DNA of 64,000 nt from Streptomyces sp. NBC_01260 (GCF_036226405.1 NZ_CP108464.1:2108001-2172000); one strand, 5' to 3'; positions 8,227 through 17,390 are shown, counted from the stretch's first letter. The notes: generated by a model from the letters alone, not told the origin. A program made the numbers and translations.

Positions 8227-9618
8227 CTAGAACCCGCCGCCCCCGAAGTCCCCGCCGCCTCCGTCGCCGAAGCCGCCGCCGTCGCCGAACCCGCCGCCTC
8301 CGAAGCCCGAGGAGTCGAAGTCGGAGCCGGAGAAGTCGCCACCGCCGAAGTCGCCGCCCGCGCCGAAGTCCCCGCCGCCGTACTCCGCCGCGTACGCCGG
8401 GGTGGAGAGCATCGAGCCGAGCATGGTGCCGACCAGCAGCCCGGGGAGCAGGCCGCCCCCGAAGTAGCCGCCCGCCCAGGGGCCGTAGGCCGGGCCCGCC
8501 TCCCAGTAGGGGCGGCGGCTGCCGTCGCCCATGTCGACGGTGCGGCTCATCGGGTCCTCGCCGTCGCGCAGCCGGATCTCGTCGGCACCGCAGACCGGGA
8601 CGTCACGGGCCGTACCGCCCGACGGGGACCAGCGGACGTCGGCCACCGACGGGCCGTGGCGCGGATCGAAGAAGCAGGGCGGGCGGCGGGCGGGCAGTTC
8701 GCCGCCGGTGCGCCGGGCCTCCAGGACGGCGAGCGAGAAGCGCCCGTCCTCCAGTGCCTGGGTCACCCCGCGCACGTCGGAGGGGCGCCGGGCGTGCTCC
8801 ATACGCGATTTCGCGCTCTCGTAGGAGTCGAGGGCGCGTTCGTAGTCCGCGCGCATCGAGTCGTCGGCGCCCGCCTCCGCCGGATGGAAGTCGAGCCGGT
8901 CCAGCGTCTCCCCGTACTCCGTGATGTCCTCGTCCACGACGACCCGGAGCTTGTCGAGCGAGGCCTGCTCCTGGGCCTCCTCGCGCCTGCGGTTGCGGTG
9001 CACGATCGTGTAGGCCCCCGCACCGCCGACGACGACCACCGCACCGATCGCGATCAGCGCGGCGGTGGACGAGCCCTGGCCGGACGAGGAGCCGCCCCAG
9101 GAGTCCGGGGCGTGGCCCCGGGCCTGCTCGACGGCCCGGTCGACGAAGGAGTTCAGCTGGGTCGCGGCGTCGGGGCCCGCGCCCGGCGCCTTCACGGCGG
9201 CGGTGAGGTTGCGCACCGCCTGCTCGGACATCACCTGCGGGTCGGCGCCCGCGTTGAAGCCGTCGCCGAGGCGTATCGCGTAGACGCCGGTGATCCCGGT
9301 TTCGGTGCGCAGCGTTCTGAGCACGCTCTGCGCGGGGAAGGCCGAATTCTGCGGCAGCACCGCCACGAACACCGGCTTGTCGGCGTCCTTGATCTTCTTC
9401 GTCAGGGCGTCGGCCTGGCTCCGCGAGAGTTGTCCGGACGCGGCCGGATCGACGTACACCGGACTCTTGCGCAGCGCCTGCCCGACGTCATTGACGGTGG
9501 AGGCGCTCGTCGCCGCAGGCGCGGCAGGCGCCAGGACCAGGGCGGCCGCCGACAGGATCAGCAGCAGCCCGGCCAGCAGCGCCGGGAGCAGGCGGGCCGG
9601 GAGCGGTCTGTTCCGCAT
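8227..9618 (-). CDS. Membrane-anchored envelope protein with Gly-rich tail
   Basis: About 463 residues. An N-terminal signal or anchor (LLPALLAGLLLILSAAALVL) precedes an extracellular domain of about 130 residues (SPVYVDPAASGQLSRSQADAL, TGVYAIRLGDGFNAG) reminiscent of TPM-type domains. A second TM segment (AALIAIGAVVVVGGAGAYTIV) comes at about 195-215. A cytoplasmic coiled stretch follows, then a C-terminal 60 residues of GGGDFGGGGF-type repeats. The function is unknown; topology suggests a sensor or envelope scaffold. An alternative start lies at 9636; neither has a strong ribosome site. The next gene upstream is also a membrane protein. Confidence 0.75.
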   Translation of the reverse strand: MRNRPLPARLLPALLAGLLLILSAAALVLAPAAPAATSASTVNDVGQALRKSPVYVDPAASGQLSRSQADALTKKIKDADKPVFVAVLPQNSAFPAQSVLRTLRTETGITGVYAIRLGDGFNAGADPQVMSEQAVRNLTAAVKAPGAGPDAATQLNSFVDRAVEQARGHAPDSWGGSSSGQGSSTAALIAIGAVVVVGGAGAYTIVHRNRRREEAQEQASLDKLRVVVDEDITEYGETLDRLDFHPAEAGADDSMRADYERALDSYESAKSRMEHARRPSDVRGVTQALEDGRFSLAVLEARRTGGELPARRPPCFFDPRHGPSVADVRWSPSGGTARDVPVCGADEIRLRDGEDPMSRTVDMGDGSRRPYWEAGPAYGPWAGGYFGGGLLPGLLVGTMLGSMLSTPAYAAEYGGGDFGAGGDFGGGDFSGSDFDSSGFGGGGFGDGGGFGDGGGGDFGGGGF

Positions 9619-9679
9619 ACCTCGAACGTAACCCACATGGCCGATCGGTGCGTCCCGGGGCCGGGACGCACCGGACGCC

Positions 9680-10144
9680 TCAGCGCCGGCTCTCCAGCAC
9701 CCGGTCCAGGGCGAGCGCCGCGGTGCTCCCCAGCAGCACGGCGGCGAACATCATCGAGCCGGCCTCCGCGTCGAGGCCGCCCCAGCCGTGCACCAGCGAG
9801 ACGGCCAGGGTGAAGACGGGGACCGCCAGCGCCGCCGTCAGATGGCGGGGCGGGGAGTCGCGGTGCGGGGCGCGGTGGACGCGGGCGGCGGCCAGGACGC
9901 AGGCGATCATCGTCAGCACGTTGGGGACGTAGATGAGGGCGACCCGCCAGCCGAGGGAGTAGAGGCGGGAGTCGAAGACGCCCTGCACCGCGTAGTTCAC
10001 CAGAACGCTCATCAGCGTCAGCGCCACGAGACCGACGGCCCAGGAACGGACCAGGGGGAAGAACCAGTTGGGGCGTGCCTGGCTCCCCCATGTCTGTATG
10101 TGATGTGCTGACGCCGGGGCCTGGTTGCTGCGCATGCCGTACAT
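9680..10144 (-). CDS. Four-helix integral membrane protein
   Basis: A 154-residue protein with four hydrophobic segments: SWAVGLVALTLMSVLVNYAV, VALIYVPNVLTMIACVLAAA, LTAALAVPVFTLAVSLVHGW and GSMMFAAVLLGSTAALALDRV. No catalytic motif was recognised. The ATG at 10142-10144 has AGAGG six bases upstream and was preferred over the longer in-frame extension. It may be co-transcribed with the Gly-rich envelope protein 62 bp downstream. Confidence 0.7.
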   Translation of the reverse strand: MYGMRSNQAPASAHHIQTWGSQARPNWFFPLVRSWAVGLVALTLMSVLVNYAVQGVFDSRLYSLGWRVALIYVPNVLTMIACVLAAARVHRAPHRDSPPRHLTAALAVPVFTLAVSLVHGWGGLDAEAGSMMFAAVLLGSTAALALDRVLESRR

Positions 10145-10243
10145 CCTGTACCTCTCACTCCTCGGGCTTGTCATGTCACGGGTCGCGAGCCGCACACGCT
10201 ATCTCAGCCGCCATCTCAGCCGCCGGACGCGAAGGGTCAAGCA

Positions 10244-11629
10244 GTGAACGCACGGGGTCGGTCCAGGAGCCAGGGACGACACATCGGCCGCCGGACCGTG
10301 CTCGGGGCCGGGGTCGTGGGCGCCGGAGCCGTGGTGGCGTGGAAGGTCTTCGGCGACTCGGAGGAGTCCTTTGCGACCCCGCCCGAACGGCAGCGTGCCT
10401 GGACGTACGCGATGGACGGGGCCGCCGCCGGGGTGAGCCGGCTGACCGTCTCGGGCGGCTCCCTCTACGTCACGGCCCGCGGCCCGCTCTCCGTGCACGC
10501 GGTGAGCACCGAAAGCGGCCGCAAGCGGTGGGTGGCCGAGGTGACCGGCGGCAAGCAGGGGGACGCGACGCTCGGGCCCGTCACGGTGGCCGGCACAACC
10601 GTCTACGCCGTGGCCGAGGGCGGACACGTCAACGCCTTCGCGGACGCGGACGGCAGCCGTCGCTGGGCGAGTGAGCCGCTGGGCGGCGGCCCGCCGGCGG
10701 CCCCGGTGGTCATCGGCTCGACGGTCTGCGTACTGATGCGGGCGGAGACGACGGCGGACGAGGCCGGCGGCACCCGCACCCTGGTCGAGGGCGTGCTGTG
10801 CGGACTGGACGCGGACAGCGGGCGCGTGAAGTGGCGTGCCGGGGGCGACCGGCTGCTGCTGGCGGACCGCTCGCGCGGCCGGCTGATCGCTCAGGCCCGG
10901 GACGGCGACGGGCTCTCGGCGCTCGACGCGGACACGGGTGAGCGGCGCTGGTCGCTGCCGAAGCAGGACAGCGTGGCGCTCGGGCCGAAGCTGCTGTACG
11001 CGACCGGGACCGGGACGGCGGACGAACTGACCGCTTACGACCTGTCGACCGGGGAGCGGCGCTGGAAGTCCCCCGCGCCGCCGAAGGAGTCCGCGAACGC
11101 CCCCGGCGCGTGGCTCACCGTCTCCGCCGACGGGCGCACGGTCCACGCCTGCGACGGCGGGACCGGAGCGGTGTACGCGTATGACGCGACGACGGGCGAC
11201 AGGCGCTGGCGCATCACGGTCGACTCGCCGGTGACGCCCGAGGCGGCGTCGGGCGGGGCGACGTCGGGCGGGGCGACGCTCTTTCTGGCGTCGAGCGACG
11301 GCTTCCGGGCCGCGCACTCGGTCGGCTCGGGCTTCCAGAACCCCTTCTCCGGGGGAGGGAGGAAGCCCGGCGGGTACGTCACCGCGAGGGCCGCGTCCGA
11401 CGGGAGGCAGTTGTGGCGTACGGAGTCCGACGACTGCACCTCCGCGCCGACCGCGGCGGGGAGCGCGGTACTGGTGGCCCACACCTCGCAGGTGTGGGCC
11501 TACGACGCCCGTACCGGAACGGCGCGCTGGCGCGTGACGGGCGAGCCGGGTGCGGGCGACGTCCCGCTGGTCGGCGACGGCAGGCTGTACGTGGTCACGG
11601 ATGCGGGGATCGGCGCGGTGAGGGTCTGA
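10244..11629 (+). CDS. PQQ-like beta-propeller protein, membrane-anchored
   Basis: The protein has 461 residues. An N-terminal RRTVLGAGVVGAGAVVAW segment resembles a Tat signal or signal anchor. It is followed by repeated propeller blades with the W-motif endings of PQQ_2/BamB-like proteins (ESGRKRWVAEV, ADGSRRWASE, DSGRVKWRAG, DTGERRWSL, STGERRWKS, TTGDRRWRI, ASDGRQLWRTE, RTGTARWRV). The fold suggests an extracytoplasmic scaffold or a sensor domain; no PQQ-binding residues are evident. A short tandem duplication gives SGGATSGGAT near residue 340. The start is a GTG after GAAGGG. Confidence 0.8.
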   Translation: MNARGRSRSQGRHIGRRTVLGAGVVGAGAVVAWKVFGDSEESFATPPERQRAWTYAMDGAAAGVSRLTVSGGSLYVTARGPLSVHAVSTESGRKRWVAEVTGGKQGDATLGPVTVAGTTVYAVAEGGHVNAFADADGSRRWASEPLGGGPPAAPVVIGSTVCVLMRAETTADEAGGTRTLVEGVLCGLDADSGRVKWRAGGDRLLLADRSRGRLIAQARDGDGLSALDADTGERRWSLPKQDSVALGPKLLYATGTGTADELTAYDLSTGERRWKSPAPPKESANAPGAWLTVSADGRTVHACDGGTGAVYAYDATTGDRRWRITVDSPVTPEAASGGATSGGATLFLASSDGFRAAHSVGSGFQNPFSGGGRKPGGYVTARAASDGRQLWRTESDDCTSAPTAAGSAVLVAHTSQVWAYDARTGTARWRVTGEPGAGDVPLVGDGRLYVVTDAGIGAVRV

Positions 11630-11686
11630 CGCCCCGTGCGGCACGCCGCCGGACGGAGTGTCATGTGACCGAACTGGTGTGGGATT

Positions 11687-11745
11687 TGGGCCCGTGGGCC
11701 CATGCGTGAACAGAATGTTGATCTGTACTGTCCCTGGAGATCAAC
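11687..11745. promoter_or_regulatory. Two dyad symmetries upstream of the lipoprotein gene
   Basis: TGGGCCC-gt-GGGCCCA (11687-11702) is followed by GTTGATCT-13 bp-AGATCAAC (11717-11745); both have perfect arms. The first may end the propeller gene's transcript. The second, 40 bp before the lipoprotein start, is placed like an operator or leader hairpin. Confidence 0.4.
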
Positions 11746-11784
11746 TCCCCACACTGATCACATCGCACGGAGGGAACCCCAAGC

Positions 11785-12399
11785 ATGGAGCACCGCGGAC
11801 CGACAGGCGCATCGGTGCGAACGAGGGAACGTGGACTCCGTTGGGGCGCCGCGGTGCTGGGCGGTGCGGCGGCCACGATGCTGCTGCTGGCCGGCTGCGG
11901 GGGCCAGTCGGAGGGCGAGGCGCCCGCGCAGGGCTACGAGCGGCTGAAGTCGCCTGGCGTCACGGTGGACTTCCCCGCCGAGTGGAAGGCCCAGTCCGAG
12001 GCGGAGCGGCCCGAGGCGGCCGACGCGGCGGCCGTGCTGGAGCGGGACGGACGCCAGCTCGGGAAGATCTCGGTCGTGCTCAAGTACGACGACTCACGTG
12101 ACGCCGAGAGAGCTGCGGCCTCCGCCCTCGGCGACCACGAACTCCAGTCGAAGATCGAGAAGTTCAAGGACTACTCCGTCAACGGCACCGATGACGGCCA
12201 GCGGATCAACTATTCCTTCGAAGGAACCGGCGCCGCCGGAGCTCCGCCCAAGGGCGAATCGGTCAACGGGGTCGACGTGGTGGGCACGGACAAGAGCGGC
12301 GAGACCTTCCTGGTCCGGATCAACGCCGCCGAATCCGCCCTGAGCCCGGATGAACTGGAGAAGGTCGTCGAGACGGTCAAGGTCGTCGACACCGAGTGA
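11785..12399 (+). CDS. Secreted lipoprotein of unknown function
   Basis: A 204-residue protein with a lipoprotein signal peptide ending in LLLAGCGG (Cys about 38), so it should be lipid-anchored on the outer face of the membrane. The mature part (GVTVDFPAEWKAQSEAERPEA, AVLERDGRQLGKISVVLKY, ESALSPDELEKVVETVKV) resembles the PsbP/LpqN-like actinobacterial lipoproteins that bind hydrophobic ligands; that resemblance is only moderate. Its ribosome site GGAGGG is strong. Two dyad elements precede it and a long-loop inverted repeat follows it. Confidence 0.75.
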   Translation: MEHRGPTGASVRTRERGLRWGAAVLGGAAATMLLLAGCGGQSEGEAPAQGYERLKSPGVTVDFPAEWKAQSEAERPEAADAAAVLERDGRQLGKISVVLKYDDSRDAERAAASALGDHELQSKIEKFKDYSVNGTDDGQRINYSFEGTGAAGAPPKGESVNGVDVVGTDKSGETFLVRINAAESALSPDELEKVVETVKVVDTE

Positions 12400-12481
12400 G
12401 GCAGGCACCGCGGCCGGGATTCCGGGCCGTGGTTCAGCAGGGTCCTTGAGCCGGTCCGGTAACGGTCGGCGACTTCTCGTT

Positions 12482-12518
12482 GCCCGTAACCGCCTTTCTT
12501 GAAGCAGGAGTTACGGGC
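12482..12518 (+). repeat. Inverted repeat downstream of the lipoprotein gene
   Basis: GCCCGTAAC (12482-12490) and GTTACGGGC (12510-12518) form a perfect 9-bp stem with a 19-nt loop, followed by TTTCGCC. It may be a terminator for the lipoprotein transcript or a leader structure of the next gene. Confidence 0.4.
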
Positions 12519-12572
12519 TTTCGCCTCGTTGTGCACGCGAGGCATTCACACATTTCTCGAAAAATTTCATCA

Positions 12573-12593
12573 CCCCGCGGATACCCCGCGGGG
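12573..12593 (+). promoter_or_regulatory. Hairpin abutting the ribosome site of the pilin-like gene
   Basis: CCCCGCGG-atacc-CCGCGGGG (12573-12580 / 12586-12593) folds immediately before the purine-rich GAGGGGGCGGGGGAC that precedes the ATG at 12608. Folding could hide or position the ribosome site. Confidence 0.4.
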
Positions 12594-12607
12594 AGGGGGC
12601 GGGGGAC

Positions 12608-14236
12608 ATGAAACCCTTCGAATGGCCGAAGTCGATATCCGGTCGGCTGTCAACCGATGCCGGGCAGGGCGCAATTGACTACGCGGGCGTCGTCGTCGTG
12701 GTCGTCGCGGTCGTGGGAGGCATGGCCGCCACGGGTATCGGCGGCGACCTGACACAGCGGATCACCGCCCAGATATGCAGCCTGACCGGCGGATCGAACT
12801 GCGACCTCACGACCACCGATGCCAAGGGCCCGAAGTCCGAGGACAAGGACAAGGCCTACCGGCCGGTGCTGTGCAACACGAAGAACGAGCAGACCGACTC
12901 CGGGCAGGAGGCCAAGATCGCCTTCGTCAAGCTCGGCAGCAAGTTCACCATGAAGCGGGAAGAGTTCACGGACGAGTCGGAGACCCTCCCGAACGGCGAC
13001 AAGGGCACCGGGAAGCGGATCGTGATCACCGTCCAGGAGGGCGGTGAGGCCGGCCTCACGACCGGACTCAAGGCGAAGATCGCGGGCAAGAAGGCGAAGG
13101 TCCTCGATCTGGGCGCCGGGGTCGAGGTCAAGGACGGGGACTCCTGGGTCTTCTCCGACCCCGAGAAGGCCGCCGAGTTCCAGAAGAAGGTCAAGGACCT
13201 TCAGGACTCTCCCCCGAAGGAAGCCGGAAAGGGGTTCCTTCGGGTCTTCGGTGTCGACCTCGACGAGGACGAGCGCAAGAACTTCAACAAGGAATACAAG
13301 GACAACCACATCACCACCGACGAGACGAAGGTGAAGGGGAACGCCGAGCTCGGTCTCGAAGGCGAATCGGGGAACAACGTCTACGGGATCTCCGGAGCCG
13401 TCGACGCGAGCGGCGTGAAGCGCGTGGCGAGGAACAACTGGCTGCATCCCCCGGTCATCTCCACCACCCGTGACTTCGAGGTCAGCGCCAAGGGGAAGAG
13501 GAACTGGGGCAAGAACGACGGTCCCGCCAAGCGCAAGGGTGAGGCCGGCATCGGGTTCAACGGCGCCATCACCGTCACGCGCTACGCCGACGGCCCGGAC
13601 AAGGGGAAACTCGCCCGGATCGACGTCGTCAAGACCGTCACCAAGGAAGGCTCCAACGCCACCAGCGCCGAGGCGGACAAGCAGGGCAAGGGCAAGAGCA
13701 AGCGCGCCGCGGGCAAGGGCAAGCACCGCAAGGGTGCCAAGGGCACCGTCAAGGGCGGGAACAAGGACGCCTACAAGGACGTGGAGACCACCACCACGAC
13801 CCTCGCCTTCCCCCCTGAGTCGCAGATGACCGACGAGCAGCGCAGGAACCGCGAGATGACGGAAGAGGCCATCGGCCGCGGGAACAACGACATCGTCGGC
13901 AAGTCCGAGGGCAAGCCGAACACGGACGGCAGGAGCCTGACGAACATGATGACCGAGTCAATCCCCGAGAATTCGCCCGACGAGGCGGGGACTCCGCCCG
14001 AGAAGAGCATTGACCCGTACGCCCGCCTCCTCCACGACAACGCCATCAGCAGCAGGACGACCCACCAGCTGAAGGCCAACAGCAAGGAGTCCGGCTTCGA
14101 GCTGAAGGCCGGGGTCTCGCTCGGGTACACGGCGAAGAGCGACACGGAGACCGGCAGGATCAAGAAGGCCGAGTTCCTCGGAGCCCCGGGCGAGAACGGG
14201 ACCCGGTCCTTCAAGCCCATCGCGGCGTGCAGCTGA
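12608..14236 (+). CDS. Unknown protein with type IV pilin (Flp/TadE)-like N-terminus
   Basis: The protein has 542 residues. Residues about 16-45 read DAGQGAIDYAGVVVVVVAVV followed by GGMAATGIGG. This is a short polar leader, Gly before a hydrophobic stretch with an acidic residue plus Tyr, as in class III (prepilin) signals of Flp pilins and TadE. The next 480 residues are hydrophilic with two Cys near residue 60 and beta-rich repeats (LDLGAGVEVKDGDSWVF, AELGLEGESGNNVYGISG). A Lys-rich linker lies at about 355-385, and the tail is acidic, Ser/Thr-rich. I do not recognise the C-terminal domain. Flp pilins are usually under 80 residues, so this is a pilin-type anchor on a large domain. No tad genes are nearby. 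Confidence 0.7.
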   Translation: MKPFEWPKSISGRLSTDAGQGAIDYAGVVVVVVAVVGGMAATGIGGDLTQRITAQICSLTGGSNCDLTTTDAKGPKSEDKDKAYRPVLCNTKNEQTDSGQEAKIAFVKLGSKFTMKREEFTDESETLPNGDKGTGKRIVITVQEGGEAGLTTGLKAKIAGKKAKVLDLGAGVEVKDGDSWVFSDPEKAAEFQKKVKDLQDSPPKEAGKGFLRVFGVDLDEDERKNFNKEYKDNHITTDETKVKGNAELGLEGESGNNVYGISGAVDASGVKRVARNNWLHPPVISTTRDFEVSAKGKRNWGKNDGPAKRKGEAGIGFNGAITVTRYADGPDKGKLARIDVVKTVTKEGSNATSAEADKQGKGKSKRAAGKGKHRKGAKGTVKGGNKDAYKDVETTTTTLAFPPESQMTDEQRRNREMTEEAIGRGNNDIVGKSEGKPNTDGRSLTNMMTESIPENSPDEAGTPPEKSIDPYARLLHDNAISSRTTHQLKANSKESGFELKAGVSLGYTAKSDTETGRIKKAEFLGAPGENGTRSFKPIAACS

Positions 14237-14268
14237 GGGCTGACCCGTAATCGCCGGTGGGCGCAAGT

Positions 14269-14306
14269 CCGGGGGCGGGCGGGCATCGGGTGCCGCCCGC
14301 CCCCGG
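14269..14306. terminator. Bidirectional hairpin between converging genes
   Basis: CCGGGGGCGGGCGGGCA pairs with TGCCGCCCGCCCCCGG (one bulged G) around a TCGGG loop. It sits between the stops of the pilin-like gene (14236, +) and GH3 gene (14310, -). There is no U-tract, as is common in Streptomyces. Confidence 0.6.
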
Positions 14307-14309
14307 GCC

Positions 14310-17300
14310 TCAGGCGGCCCGGTACGCCGCCCTCAGCTTCGCCACCGCGCCGGTCAGATCACCGGTCAGCAGCAGATGGTCGGCATCGGCGAACGGCTTG
14401 GACACCGCTTCGCCGGGCTTGCCGCCGGCCTTCTGCTGGACCAGCAGCCGGGCCTGGCCGACGATGGCGCGGCCCACGTCCGTACGACCGAGGCCGGTCC
14501 GCTCGGCGACCCGGGCGGCCAGGGCGAGCGCGGTGAGCGTCAGCTCGCCGCCCGCCGGGGGCTTGCTCAGCGTGGTCAGGCCCCAGCCGTACGGGAACTG
14601 CGGGTCGTACGCCGTGTCACCGACGTTGATCGGCAGCTGCGACTGCGACTTCGGCCAGCTGACCGGCAGTTGGCCGGTGAAGGCGCGCTTTCCGTACAGC
14701 ACGTCGGCCACGCCGTCGCCCTCGGTGCCCGGCAGCCAGGAGGCCACCAGCGCGTCGATGCCGTCGAGCCGGTCGCCGATGAGCTGCGGGCGGCCCGAGA
14801 CGATCAGTACGGCGCACTTCATCGCGGCGCAGACCTTGTCGACCGCTGCCTTGTCGGCCGCGGACAGCTCCAGGTCGTGGCCGTTGCCGACATCGCCGAC
14901 GCCCTCCGCGTACGGCGTCTCGCCGACGACCACGACGCCGACGTCGTAGCCGTCCGTGGCGGCCGAGGCGTCCTTGGAGTACGTGACCGAGGCGGCGTCC
15001 TTCTTCATGGCCGACAGGATCGTGGTGCCCGGGGTGATGTCGCCGGACGAGCCCTGCCAGCTGACGGTCCAGCCGCCGGCCTGGTTGCCGATGTCATCGG
15101 CGTTGGACCCGGCGACGTACACCTTCTGCGAGGACTTCAGCGGCAGCACGCCGCCGTCGTTCTTCAGCAGAACCTGGGACTTGGCGGCGGCCTCGCGGGC
15201 CACGGCGCGATGCTCGGCCGAACCGACCTTGCCGAGATTGCCCGTGTCGGCGTACGGCTTCTCGAACAGACCCAGCCGGAACTTCTGGGTCAGGATGCGG
15301 GAGACCGCGTCATCGATCCTGGACTGCGGGATGCGGCCCGCGGTGACCTCGTCCCGGAGCGTCTTCGTGAACTCCTTGTAGGCCGTCGGGACCATGATCA
15401 TGTCGAGTCCGGCGTTGACGGACGTACGGACGTCGCTCGCGTAGTCGCCGGGGATCTGGTCGATGGCCTGCCAGTCGCTGATGACGAAGCCCTCGAAGCC
15501 CATCCGGTCCTTCAGCACCCCGTTGATCATCTCGGCGTCGGCGTGCATCTTCACCGGGCCCTTGTCGTCCCCGAGGATGTCGAGCGAGGAGTACGACGGC
15601 ATGACGGTGCCGATGCCCCGCTTGACCGCCTCGCCGAACGGGGCGAGGTGGACGGCTTCCAGCTCCTGCCGGGTGACCTTGGTGACGCCCTGGTCGATCG
15701 GGTACGAGCCGGTGGTGGAGGAGCCGTACTCCGTACCGCCGTCGCCGACGAAGTGCTTGGCGGTGGCCAGCACCTTGTCGCTCCGGTCCAGGTCCTTGCC
15801 GGACGCGGCGCCCTGCATCCCCTGGATCACCGTCTCCAGGGACTCGACGAGAGCCGGGTCCTCGCCGTACGACTCGTAGGAGCGGCCCCAGCGCTCGTCG
15901 CGCGAGACGCAGAGGCAGGGCGCGAAGTCCCACGGGATGCCGGTGGCACGCACCTCGCTCGCGGTGACGGCGCCGGTCTTCTCGACGGTCTTCGGGTCAC
16001 GGGTGGCACCGAGGCCGACGTTGTGCGGCATGATCGTCGAGCCGATGACGTTGTTGTGGCCGTGCACCGCGTCCACCCCGTAGATCAGCGGGATCTGGAA
16101 GCGGGTCGCCCGGGCGCGCAGCTGGTAGGAGTCCACCATCTTCGCCCACGCCTCGGGGGTGTTGGGGGTGGGGACCGAGCCGCCGCCGGAGAGCAGCGAG
16201 CCGAGGTCGTAGCCCGCGATGTCGCCCTGCGAGGTGAGCGCGTTGCGCTCGGCCTGGGTCATCTGGCCGGCCTTCTCGGCGGGCGACATCCGGGACAGCA
16301 GGTCGGCGACCCGCTTCTTCACCGGCAGCCCGGGGTCCTGGTAGGGCAGCCCGTGGGCGTCGATGACGACCTGCGGGTTCTCCTTCGGCGGCTTGGCGCC
16401 GGTGACGGTGAGTTCGAGCGGGATCGTCCTGGCCGAGGCCGCCCCCGCCGTCTTCCTCGTCGCGACGGAGACCCGGTGCGAGGTGCCGGACGCGGTGCCG
16501 GCGGGGAAGGTGTAGGTGCCGCTGACCGGGGTGTAGTCGGTGCCGGGCCCTGCGGTGCCGCCCCTGGTCTCGTAGCCGACGGTGACGGGCTCCTCCAGCG
16601 GCGCCGAGCCGGTGGTGGCGACGGAGAGGTCGATGTCGGCGGTGCCGCCCTGCTTGACCGGGTGCACGGCCGCGTCGGTGACGACGCTCGCCTTCAGGGC
16701 CGCGTCGGCCTTCCCGTACAGCTCCACGCCGTCCATGGCGAACGAGCCGGGGGCGCCGGTCGGCAGGGTGAGGGCGTAGCCCCACATCTCGTCGAGGCCG
16801 AGGACCTGGTCGATGCCGCCGACGGGCTGGTAGTCGCCGCGGTAGGTGAAGTCGGCGAAGGGGATCTCGACCTGGTGCCAGCCCTCCCAGTCGTCGGTGA
16901 AGGAGGTGGTCCACAGCTCGGACGCCTCGCCGTTGGCGCCGCCGTCCTTGATCTCGAAGCTGATCTTCCTGCCCGAACCGGGGGGCAGGGGCGCGGTGTT
17001 CTGCCCGTACCACCAGAAGCGGATGCCCTTGTGCGCGGACCAGTCGTGGGCGGGCTGGTCGGCGGCGTAGTCGTGGCTGAGTCCGCCGTAGCCGCTGATG
17101 TCGTAGGTGCCTTCGAGGACCTTGGCGCCCTCGGGGGCGTCCGCGCGCTCCTTCAGCGCCAGGGCCGGCGGGTCGTCGGCGTCACCGCCCCAGGTGAAGA
17201 TGCCCTCGGCGGGCTGGTTCGCGAACGGGACCTCGCCCTCGAACCGGTCGATGGCGACGGGCGCGGGGTCGTCGGCCGCGGTGGGCGCCGCCGCGCTGGG

Positions 17301-17390
17301 TACGGCCCCGGCGAGCAGGCCGGCCAGGACGGTGGCGGCGGCCAGCGCGGCGGTCGCGGGTCTCGCCCGGTGACGGGTGCGTGGTGGCAT
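14310..17390 (-). CDS. Secreted GH3 beta-glucosidase with CBM11-like and Calx-beta-like domains
   Basis: A 1026-residue protein. The signal peptide (LAAATVLAGLLAGAVPSAAA) covers about residues 1-38. A galactose-binding-like module follows at about 45-235 (IRFWWYGQNT, WHQVEIPFADFTYRGDY), then a Calx-beta-like module at about 240-345 (GTAGPGTDYTPVSGTYTFPAG). GH3 N- and C-domains fill the rest. The nucleophile Asp is in GFEGFVISDWQAID, and the C-domain carries GETPYAEGVGD with the candidate acid/base Glu. It should remove terminal glucose from beta-glucans outside the cell. The start at 17390 has AAGGAG eight bases upstream. It is the last gene of the sugar locus, 65 bp after the GH1 gene. Confidence 0.92.
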   Translation of the reverse strand: MPPRTRHRARPATAALAAATVLAGLLAGAVPSAAAPTAADDPAPVAIDRFEGEVPFANQPAEGIFTWGGDADDPPALALKERADAPEGAKVLEGTYDISGYGGLSHDYAADQPAHDWSAHKGIRFWWYGQNTAPLPPGSGRKISFEIKDGGANGEASELWTTSFTDDWEGWHQVEIPFADFTYRGDYQPVGGIDQVLGLDEMWGYALTLPTGAPGSFAMDGVELYGKADAALKASVVTDAAVHPVKQGGTADIDLSVATTGSAPLEEPVTVGYETRGGTAGPGTDYTPVSGTYTFPAGTASGTSHRVSVATRKTAGAASARTIPLELTVTGAKPPKENPQVVIDAHGLPYQDPGLPVKKRVADLLSRMSPAEKAGQMTQAERNALTSQGDIAGYDLGSLLSGGGSVPTPNTPEAWAKMVDSYQLRARATRFQIPLIYGVDAVHGHNNVIGSTIMPHNVGLGATRDPKTVEKTGAVTASEVRATGIPWDFAPCLCVSRDERWGRSYESYGEDPALVESLETVIQGMQGAASGKDLDRSDKVLATAKHFVGDGGTEYGSSTTGSYPIDQGVTKVTRQELEAVHLAPFGEAVKRGIGTVMPSYSSLDILGDDKGPVKMHADAEMINGVLKDRMGFEGFVISDWQAIDQIPGDYASDVRTSVNAGLDMIMVPTAYKEFTKTLRDEVTAGRIPQSRIDDAVSRILTQKFRLGLFEKPYADTGNLGKVGSAEHRAVAREAAAKSQVLLKNDGGVLPLKSSQKVYVAGSNADDIGNQAGGWTVSWQGSSGDITPGTTILSAMKKDAASVTYSKDASAATDGYDVGVVVVGETPYAEGVGDVGNGHDLELSAADKAAVDKVCAAMKCAVLIVSGRPQLIGDRLDGIDALVASWLPGTEGDGVADVLYGKRAFTGQLPVSWPKSQSQLPINVGDTAYDPQFPYGWGLTTLSKPPAGGELTLTALALAARVAERTGLGRTDVGRAIVGQARLLVQQKAGGKPGEAVSKPFADADHLLLTGDLTGAVAKLRAAYRAA

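Noticed and set aside
8230..8400. Repetitive GC-rich stretch resembling a repeat array
   Set aside because: It encodes the Gly-rich tail (GGGDFGGGGF type) of the envelope protein; there are no spacers or a conserved repeat unit, so it is not CRISPR.
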